40,629 nucleotides of DNA. Origin: Candidatus Uhrbacteria bacterium. Lineage in GTDB: Bacteria > Patescibacteriota > Patescibacteriia > 2-12-FULL-60-25. This document shows, piece by piece, positions 21,394-27,140 of this stretch. The stretch's first letter is position 1; every line of letters begins with the position of its first letter. The position numbers were made by a program, and so were the translations under genes. The notes beneath the pieces are model-generated. The model saw only the letters and a program-made list of their open reading frames with translations, was not told where the DNA came from and did not search any database. The stretch spans positions 1 to 40,629 of the forward strand of contig JADZFU010000007.1 of NCBI GenBank assembly GCA_020854265.1, written 5' to 3'.

Positions 21394-21690
21394 ATGTTCG
21401 GAAAGAAGATGTCCATCGTCGTGGAGATGATCCCCACCGAAGGGGAGACGGTCCGCAAGGAGGTCGAGGTGTCCTCGAGCGCAACCGTCGAGGATGCACT
21501 CAAGGCTGCCGGCATCGATCCGAAGAACAAGAACTTCGAGGTCGACCGCAAGGTCGCCAAGCTCGATTCCAAGATCGCCGATCTCCACAGCAAGCCTGTG
21601 GTCACGGCCATCGACAAGAGCGAGCCTCGCCGCAAGTCGCCGCCGCCGAAGCCCCACATCTCGGCCAGCGAGCGCGTCGCCGGCTCATGA
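21394..21690 (+). CDS. Putative ubiquitin-like (beta-grasp) modifier
   Basis: 98 residues. Predicted order is strand (MSIVVEMIP), strand (VRKEVEVSS), helix (ATVEDALKAAGI), then short strands (NFEVDRKVAKLD, KPVVTAID). This is the beta-grasp layout of ThiS, MoaD and ubiquitin, and helix start ATVEDAL followed by FEVD recalls MoaD/ThiS. A basic, Pro-rich tail (75-98) follows and ends Ala-Gly-Ser, not Gly-Gly, so either the tail is trimmed or the chemistry differs. No JAB protease is found nearby. The AGGAGG SD (21384-21389) overlaps the E1 stop codon. The gene closes the operon, which is ended by a strong terminator. The assignment rests on predicted pattern plus operon context. Confidence 0.6.
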   Translation: MFGKKMSIVVEMIPTEGETVRKEVEVSSSATVEDALKAAGIDPKNKNFEVDRKVAKLDSKIADLHSKPVVTAIDKSEPRRKSPPPKPHISASERVAGS

Positions 21691-21693
21691 TCT

Positions 21694-21728
21694 GACACCC
21701 CGTTCCACACGAAGGAACGGGGTGTTTC
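21694..21728 (+). terminator. Terminator of the E2-E1-modifier operon
   Basis: GACACCCCGTTCC and GGAACGGGGTGTTTC form a 12-13 bp stem around ACACGAA. It isolates the operon from gapA. Confidence 0.9.
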
Positions 21729-21731
21729 TAT

Positions 21732-21745
21732 TTTTGTTGTATACT
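21732..21745 (+). promoter_or_regulatory. gapA promoter -10 region, shared 14-mer with eno
   Basis: TTTTGTTGTATACT, with the -10 TATACT at 21740-21745. The predicted +1 at 21752 is 3 nt before the gapA ATG (21755). The same 14 nt occur before eno at 24790-24803, in both cases right after a terminator. Confidence 0.55.
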
Positions 21746-21754
21746 TGTTGCATT

Positions 21755-22762
21755 ATGCCCCGTATCGCCATTAATGGGTTTGGAAGAATCGGCCGAAATG
21801 TATTCAAAGCCGGTTTCGACAAACCAGGATTCGAAGTCGTCGCCATCAATGATTTAGCTGACACGAAGACGCTTGCGCACTTGCTTAAACACGACACCGT
21901 CTATCGGGTATGGGACCGAAATGTTTCTTCGGATACCAAGTCCATCAAAGTCGGCAATCAGACCATCGCGGTCTTTGCCGAGAAAGATCCTTCCCTGCTT
22001 CCTTGGAAAAAGCTCGGCGTGGACATTGTTCTCGAATGCACGGGCCGATTCACCGAGGTAGAGGGAGCGTCCAAGCATATTGCCGCCGGAGCCAAACGCG
22101 TCATAATCAGCGCGCCGGCCAAAGGCGGGGAGATCCCGACCCATGTGATCGGTGTAAATGAAAAAGAGGCCGGGAAAAAAGCCCAGATCATTAACAATGC
22201 AAGCTGCACAACCAACTGCATCGCTCCGGTTGCCGCGGTGATGCATGACGCATTCGGCGTCAAAAAAGCCATGATGACTACCATTCATGGATACACGGCC
22301 GACCAAAATCTTGTTGATGGTCCGCACAAGGATCTGCGCCGTGCCCGCGCCGCCGCCGAGAATATCATTCCGACAACCACCGGTGCCGCGATCGCAACAA
22401 CCGAAGTCATTCCGGAGTTGAAGGGCCTGTTCGACGGATTTTCCATCCGCGTGCCGGTCCCGGTGGTTTCCTTATGCGATTTCACTCTACTTCTCAAAAA
22501 GAAGGTCACCATCGAAGAAGTGAACGAAGCATTCAAAAAAGCTGCAAAAAATGCCCGCTGGAAAGGCGTGCTGGAGGTCACGACCGAGCCGCTCGTCTCG
22601 TCCGATTTCATAGGCAACTCTGCATCCAGCATTGTCGATCTTCCTTTAACGAAAGTAGTAGACGGCGACTTTGTAAAAGTCATCGCTTGGTACGATAACG
22701 AATGGGGATACTCGCACCGCTTGGCCGAAATGTGTCTGACGGTTGCCAAAAACATTTCCTAA
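21755..22762 (+). CDS. gapA: Glyceraldehyde-3-phosphate dehydrogenase, type I
   Basis: 335 residues. It oxidises glyceraldehyde-3-phosphate with NAD to 1,3-bisphosphoglycerate in glycolysis. NGFGRIGRNVFKAG at 7-20 is the Rossmann motif, and an Asp follows the second strand (AINDLAD), favouring NAD. The catalytic C151 is in NNASCTTNCIAP, the partner His in TTIHGYT. RRARAAAENIIPTTTGAA and WYDNEWGYSHRLAEM are family marks. The start MPRIAINGFG at 21755 is clear; the frame extends upstream through the terminator without meaning. Transcript start is predicted 3 nt before the ATG. pgk follows after 1 nt. Confidence 0.97.
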   Translation: MPRIAINGFGRIGRNVFKAGFDKPGFEVVAINDLADTKTLAHLLKHDTVYRVWDRNVSSDTKSIKVGNQTIAVFAEKDPSLLPWKKLGVDIVLECTGRFTEVEGASKHIAAGAKRVIISAPAKGGEIPTHVIGVNEKEAGKKAQIINNASCTTNCIAPVAAVMHDAFGVKKAMMTTIHGYTADQNLVDGPHKDLRRARAAAENIIPTTTGAAIATTEVIPELKGLFDGFSIRVPVPVVSLCDFTLLLKKKVTIEEVNEAFKKAAKNARWKGVLEVTTEPLVSSDFIGNSASSIVDLPLTKVVDGDFVKVIAWYDNEWGYSHRLAEMCLTVAKNIS

Positions 22763-22763
22763 C

Positions 22764-23957
22764 ATGAAGCTTTCGCTCCGTCCTGTCCCATCCAAACAGC
22801 GCCTCCAAGGCGTGCCTGTACTGGTACGTGTTGATTGGAATGTTCCGTTAAAAGAGGGGAGCTTCGAGTCATCGCTTAAACTTTCACGCTCCATTCCTTT
22901 CGTGAAACAGCTTTCTAAGCGGGGAGCCGTGGTCATTCTGCTTACCCATATCGGCCGTCCCAAAAAATACGATAACCAGCTTTCGTCCAAGCGTTTGGTG
23001 AAAATCATGGACAAGTACGGACTGGATATCCAGTTCCATCCAGAAACAGTTTCCAAAAAATCCGAGCGCATGCGCCTCAAGCTGAAATTATCCAAGGCTA
23101 AACCCGGATCGGTTCACCTGTTGGAGAATGTCCGTTTTGAAAAAGGGGAAGAACAAAACGACCGGCGTCTGGCGCAAGCCTATGCCGAGTTAGGGGACAT
23201 GTTCATCAATGATGCCTTTGCATCTTCGCATCGCATGCATGTTTCCGTGGTTGGGATCGCCAAACTCCTGCCTTCATATGCCGGTCCATCGCTTATCGAA
23301 GAGGTAAGCAAACTTGGGCGTCTGCTAGCCAAACCTCCGACGCCTTTCATCGCGATTATCGGTGGAAAGAAGCTCTCGACCAAGATCCCAGTCATTAAAC
23401 AGCTTCTTTCCGTTTGCGATAAAATCCTTGTAGGCGGAGCCATGGCCACGCCGTTTTTTGTCGGTCAGGGAAAATCCGTCGGCGTCTCCTACCTTGAACG
23501 CGAATCAATCAAAGAGGCGAAGCGTTTATCCAAAAATAAAGAGATTTTACTCCCGAGCGATGTCATGGTGACTGACCGATTGTCCGTGTCTCCCGTGGTG
23601 CGTCGTGTCGATATCGGGAAAATCGAAAAAAAGGACATGATCGTCGACATCGGCCCAAAGACCATGGCTGAATGGGCAAAATTAATCGATACGGCAAAAA
23701 CTATTTTATGGAATGGCCCCGTAGGCTTGTCCGAGTGCAAGCCTTGCGGAAATGGTTCGCGTTTTATCGCACGCGTGGTTGCCGCCCGTTCCAACGGAAA
23801 AGCCTTTGGCGTAGCCGGCGGAGGAGATACGCTCCCGATAATTGAACAGACCCGTACCGGCAAGTGGCTCGACTTCGTTTCTACCGGCGGAGGAGCCATG
23901 CTTGAGTTCATCGCCCTGAAAGGAAAGTTACCCGGAATAAACGTACTTTTGAAATAA
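22764..23957 (+). CDS. pgk: Phosphoglycerate kinase
   Basis: 397 residues, the family's usual size. It makes ATP from 1,3-bisphosphoglycerate. Seen: RVDWNVPL (D24, N26; Trp replaces the usual Phe), THIGRP, HLLENVRFEKGEE, FINDAFASSHRMHVSVVGI, IGGKKLSTKI, LWNGPVGLSE, GGGDTLP (Thr replaces the common Ser), and STGGGAMLEFIALKGKLPGI. The start is the ATG at 22764, one base after the gapA stop, with no SD; the pair is an operon. Confidence 0.96.
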   Translation: MKLSLRPVPSKQRLQGVPVLVRVDWNVPLKEGSFESSLKLSRSIPFVKQLSKRGAVVILLTHIGRPKKYDNQLSSKRLVKIMDKYGLDIQFHPETVSKKSERMRLKLKLSKAKPGSVHLLENVRFEKGEEQNDRRLAQAYAELGDMFINDAFASSHRMHVSVVGIAKLLPSYAGPSLIEEVSKLGRLLAKPPTPFIAIIGGKKLSTKIPVIKQLLSVCDKILVGGAMATPFFVGQGKSVGVSYLERESIKEAKRLSKNKEILLPSDVMVTDRLSVSPVVRRVDIGKIEKKDMIVDIGPKTMAEWAKLIDTAKTILWNGPVGLSECKPCGNGSRFIARVVAARSNGKAFGVAGGGDTLPIIEQTRTGKWLDFVSTGGGAMLEFIALKGKLPGINVLLK

Positions 23958-23958
23958 G

Positions 23959-23967
23959 TGCTATAAT
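23959..23967 (+). promoter_or_regulatory. Extended -10 of the SIMPL gene (near-leaderless)
   Basis: TGC-TATAAT, a perfect -10 with extension, overlapping the end of the pgk region. +1 is predicted at 23974, 4 nt before the ATG at 23978. Confidence 0.65.
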
Positions 23968-23977
23968 ACATTCATCT

Positions 23978-24757
23978 ATGCCTCCAAAACCAAATGCCAA
24001 TATGAACGGATTCAAATCATCCATCTATCGCAGTGCGTGGTCCGGCGTCGCGATCGTTCTCATGGTTTTTCTTGGGATCCTCGCCATGAAAACCGTGAAA
24101 GAAATTAATCAGGTCGGATATGAACCGCGAGGACGCGACACGATCACCATTTCCGGCGAGGGAAAAGTCTCGGCCAAGCCGACATTGGCACAAATCAGTC
24201 TCGGTCTCTACACCGAGGGTGCGGATGTCCCAACTATCCAAGACCAAAACTCGCGCAAAACGAATGCCATCATTCAGGGGTTGAAAGACATGGGCTTGTC
24301 CGAAGCCGACATGCAAACGTCCAACTACTCCATCCAGCCGCGATACGACTATACCGACGGACGCCAAAGCATTATCGGCTACTCGGTCTCCCAGAACCTC
24401 TCCATCAAGGTCCGGGATCTCTCTAAAGTAGGAGCCGTGATCGCGAAAGCAGGCGAGCTCGGATCAAACCAAGTGAATGGCGTAACCTTTACCATCGACG
24501 AGCCCTCTGCGCTCCAGCAAGCAGCACGAGCCGAAGCTATCCAAGACGCACGCAAGAAAGCCATGGAGCTTGCAAATGCCATGGGCGTCTCCTTGGTCAA
24601 GGTCGTGACCTTCTCGGAATCGTCAGGCGGCAATGTTCCGCCAATGCCGTTCTATCGCGATGCAGCAGTAGCACAAAACGCGGTTACCGCACCGGAGATC
24701 CAGCCAGGCGAACTTGATGTGACGGCCAATGTCTCGGTGACATTCGAGGTCCGTTAA
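23978..24757 (+). CDS. SIMPL-domain (DUF541) membrane-anchored protein
   Basis: 259 residues. One N-terminal TM segment (about 19-38, WSGVAIVLMVFLGILAM) is followed by the SIMPL domain: ITISGEGKVSAKPTLAQISLGLYTEG, a NAIIQGLKDMGLSEADMQTSNYSIQPRYDYTDG block, GYSVSQNLSIKVRDL, and AIQDARKKAMELANAMGVSL, ending in a conserved last strand (DVTANVSVTFEVR). The domain lies outside the membrane. Family members such as BP26 form ring assemblies, but the cellular role is not known. A Gly/Pro/Met loop around 215 is typical. The gene has its own extended -10 promoter and terminator, so it is a single-gene unit between the glycolytic genes. Confidence 0.88.
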   Translation: MPPKPNANMNGFKSSIYRSAWSGVAIVLMVFLGILAMKTVKEINQVGYEPRGRDTITISGEGKVSAKPTLAQISLGLYTEGADVPTIQDQNSRKTNAIIQGLKDMGLSEADMQTSNYSIQPRYDYTDGRQSIIGYSVSQNLSIKVRDLSKVGAVIAKAGELGSNQVNGVTFTIDEPSALQQAARAEAIQDARKKAMELANAMGVSLVKVVTFSESSGGNVPPMPFYRDAAVAQNAVTAPEIQPGELDVTANVSVTFEVR

Positions 24758-24769
24758 TCTTCCGCACGC

Positions 24770-24793
24770 AAAACGCCCCAATCGGGGCGTTTT
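24770..24793 (+). terminator. Terminator of the SIMPL gene
   Basis: AAAACGCCCC, AATC loop, GGGGCGTTTT. Its T-run is the first part of the eno promoter 14-mer. Confidence 0.9.
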
Positions 24794-24803
24794 GTTGTAT
24801 ACT
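24790..24803 (+). promoter_or_regulatory. eno promoter -10 region
   Basis: TTTTGTTGTATACT with TATACT at 24798-24803; +1 about 24810 leaves a 24-nt leader without SD. A second hexamer TAAAAT (24815-24820) would leave 7 nt. Confidence 0.5.
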
Positions 24804-24833
24804 CCAGACATCACTAAAATAAAAAAGCACTTT

Positions 24834-26105
24834 ATGTTTGGAAATGGAACAAAAATTAAAGCCATACGTGCGCGCGAAGTTCTTGATTCGCGCGGCAATC
24901 CGACCGTCGCCGCACGCGTCTGGCTCAATTCGGGCGCAACCGCTGAAGCGGGCGTCCCATCCGGCGCCTCGACCGGCTCTCACGAAGCGCTCGAGCTTCG
25001 TGATGGAGGAAAACGCTACGGCGGCAAAGGCGTACTCAGGGCCGTTGATAATGTAAATAAAAAAATTGCCAAAGTACTGCACGGACTGGATGCGGCCAAA
25101 CAACGGGAGCTTGATGGCATCATGATTGGCCTGGATGGAACCGAAACAAAATCCAAGCTCGGAGCAAATGCCGTTTTGGCCGTTTCGCTTGCCCTGGCAC
25201 AAGCCGTAGCTGTTCATCGCAAGCAGCCGCTCTGGAAATCATTGCGCCACACCTTTGATTTTCATCGTGCGGCCAAGCTTCCGATTCCCACCATGAATGT
25301 TCTAAACGGGGGTGCACATGCAGATTGGTCCATAGACGTACAAGAATGCATGATCGTGCCGAAACAAAAAAAGTTCTCCGAAAGAATCCGTGCCGGAGCG
25401 GAGACCTTTCACGCATTGGCAAAAATTCTTAAACAAGAAGGTTTTGCAACGACGGTAGGCGATGAGGGCGGCTTTGCGCCCAAGCTCAAAACCGTCGAAA
25501 ACGCCTTCGATGTCTTGGTGCGCGCCATTAAAGCAGCCGGATACAGGCCCGGGAAAGATATTTCCTTAGCCACGGATGTTGCGAGTTCGGAAATGTACGA
25601 TGCAAAGTCAAAAATATACCGATTCCGCACCGAGGGACGCGACTACACGGCCGATTCTTTGCTTGCAAGATACCAAGAGTGGCAGCACGCTTATCCGATC
25701 GAGTCTATCGAGGATCCGTTTGCAGAGGATGATTGGGATGCGTGGATTCGCGCATTGCCCAAACTCAAAAAGCGAAGCGTAATTGTTGGCGACGACTTTT
25801 TTGTGACGAATGTGAAGCGCCTGAAGCGCGGGATAGAGGAAAAGGCGGCTAATGCCATACTCGTCAAAGTAAACCAAATCGGCTCGCTTACCGAGTCGGT
25901 AGACGCTATTAACTTGGCTCATAAAAACAGTTTCAGAACATCCATCTCGCACCGTTCCGGTGAAACATCCGATACGACAATTGCGGATTTAGCCGTCGCT
26001 TGCGGATCTGAATACATCAAAACTGGATCCCTATCGCGTTCGGAACGCGTCGAAAAATACAATCGGCTGCTTGAAATCGAATTGGAAATGCAGGGGAAAG
26101 CCTAG
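24834..26105 (+). CDS. eno: Enolase
   Basis: 423 residues. It dehydrates 2-phosphoglycerate to phosphoenolpyruvate with Mg2+. Family marks: AREVLDSRGNPTV, PSGASTGSHEALELRDG (the flexible loop), LGANAVLAVSLALA, LNGGAHADWSIDVQECMIVP, TTVGDEGGFAPKL, IESIEDPFAEDDW (metal Glu/Asp), LVKVNQIGSLTE, and SHRSGETSDTTIADLAV (catalytic region). The start is the ATG at 24834; an upstream in-frame start would lie in the promoter. No SD is visible in the A-rich leader. The stop codon overlaps by 4 nt the 3' end of a small ORF on the other strand. Confidence 0.96.
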   Translation: MFGNGTKIKAIRAREVLDSRGNPTVAARVWLNSGATAEAGVPSGASTGSHEALELRDGGKRYGGKGVLRAVDNVNKKIAKVLHGLDAAKQRELDGIMIGLDGTETKSKLGANAVLAVSLALAQAVAVHRKQPLWKSLRHTFDFHRAAKLPIPTMNVLNGGAHADWSIDVQECMIVPKQKKFSERIRAGAETFHALAKILKQEGFATTVGDEGGFAPKLKTVENAFDVLVRAIKAAGYRPGKDISLATDVASSEMYDAKSKIYRFRTEGRDYTADSLLARYQEWQHAYPIESIEDPFAEDDWDAWIRALPKLKKRSVIVGDDFFVTNVKRLKRGIEEKAANAILVKVNQIGSLTESVDAINLAHKNSFRTSISHRSGETSDTTIADLAVACGSEYIKTGSLSRSERVEKYNRLLEIELEMQGKA

Positions 26106-26263
26106 CTCCCTTGGATCCGTTGTTTGATAGAATCGGCAAATTTCGAATCGGCGTCTTTTTGGATGGAGTCAACGCTCTTGAAATGCGTGTGTTTGATTAC
26201 TGCCAGTTTTTGTTTGAAACGGCCGTATGCACTGCGAATTTTCTGCTTCATGTCATCATTCAT
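26102..26263 (-). CDS. Small basic ORF (53 residues), convergent with eno
   Basis: On the minus strand an open frame of 53 codons starts MNDDMKQKIRSAYGRFKQKL and ends DSIKQRIQGS. It is Lys-rich and looks helical throughout. Its stop (26102-26104) overlaps the eno stop. It explains a gap of about 230 nt that is otherwise empty. The second ATG (26251, giving 49 residues) lies about 7 nt after the start predicted from a TATACG hexamer, the same pattern as other genes here. No family is recognised. The plus-strand frame over the same bases runs into the next signal peptide and looks like a shadow. Confidence 0.45.
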   Translation of the reverse strand: MNDDMKQKIRSAYGRFKQKLAVIKHTHFKSVDSIQKDADSKFADSIKQRIQGS

Positions 26264-26292
26264 ACGTATAAAGGCGTTTATCCACGCATGTT

Positions 26293-26321
26293 TTGTCGGT
26301 TAAATACCTATCCAGTATACT
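26293..26321 (+). promoter_or_regulatory. Promoter of the dockerin-like surface gene
   Basis: TTGTCG (26293-26298), 17-nt spacer, TATACT (26316-26321). +1 is predicted at 26328, 7 nt before the ATG at 26335; no SD. Confidence 0.6.
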
Positions 26322-26334
26322 TGATTCGAGAAAA

Positions 26335-27135
26335 ATGCGCTCAAGGCAATCTTCCGTCCTTTCGTTCTGCCTTAGTTTGGCGGCCGTGATTAGTATTCCC
26401 TTTGTCGCGATAGCCGCTACTTCTACAAACTTCGACCTAAATCAGGAGCGCGGCGGTCCGGTTGAGTATACGGGCGGATCAAGCAATTACGATATCAAGG
26501 CCGAAATCGGACATCCGGGTGTCGGCCGCTCTACGTCCACAAATTTTATCTACGATCACGGGACGATTTGGTTTACCAGCGCTACCGGAATCAATGTCAC
26601 TATCCAGTGGGCCGTGCCGGAGCTTCGCGTAGGAGCCACTTCCACGAATGATGATGCGGTTTTTTATCTTACATTGCGAACGGCAGGTGACACTGATGAC
26701 GTGATTGTCGAGACCATGGCATATCTGGCCACCACTTCGGTCGACGGTTCATATTCCACCACGGTTTCATTCAATGCGCCGGTCGGTACATACGATATCG
26801 GTATCAAAACCCAACAGCATATCACCAAGGTTTTGCAGGACGTCCTCCTGACAGATACCACCACGACCGTACTTAATTTCACGAATGCAACTAATAGCAC
26901 CATCTACGGCGCCTTGCGCCTATTAGGCGGGGATGTGAGCGGTCTGGGTACATCCACATCCACATTAGGCGACGATGTGGTAAATTCCGTAGACATTTCA
27001 ATTGTTCTCCCGATTCTGGACAATGACGATCCGACCGGAAACGAGATCCGTTCAAATATCAATCAGGATGTCGTAGTGAATTCAGTGGATTTAAGCATTT
27101 TTTTGAAAAACTTGGACCTTAACGGGGAAAATTGA
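26335..27135 (+). CDS. Secreted protein with C-terminal dockerin-like repeats
   Basis: 266 residues from ATG 26335. The signal peptide (1-28) ends in VAIAATS. A beta-rich domain (about 35-205) follows, with strands such as VFYLTLRTAGDTDD and VGTYDIGIKTQQH. The C-terminus carries two dockerin-type motifs: DDVVNSVDISIVLPIL and NINQDVVVNSVDLSIFLKNL. The calcium ligands are partly degenerate (first Asp lost or Asn, Val after the central Asp). Dockerins bind cohesins; none is visible in the window. It is the first gene of the surface locus; the next starts 5 nt after its stop. Confidence 0.78.
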   Translation: MRSRQSSVLSFCLSLAAVISIPFVAIAATSTNFDLNQERGGPVEYTGGSSNYDIKAEIGHPGVGRSTSTNFIYDHGTIWFTSATGINVTIQWAVPELRVGATSTNDDAVFYLTLRTAGDTDDVIVETMAYLATTSVDGSYSTTVSFNAPVGTYDIGIKTQQHITKVLQDVLLTDTTTTVLNFTNATNSTIYGALRLLGGDVSGLGTSTSTLGDDVVNSVDISIVLPILDNDDPTGNEIRSNINQDVVVNSVDLSIFLKNLDLNGEN

Positions 27136-27140
27136 TTTCT

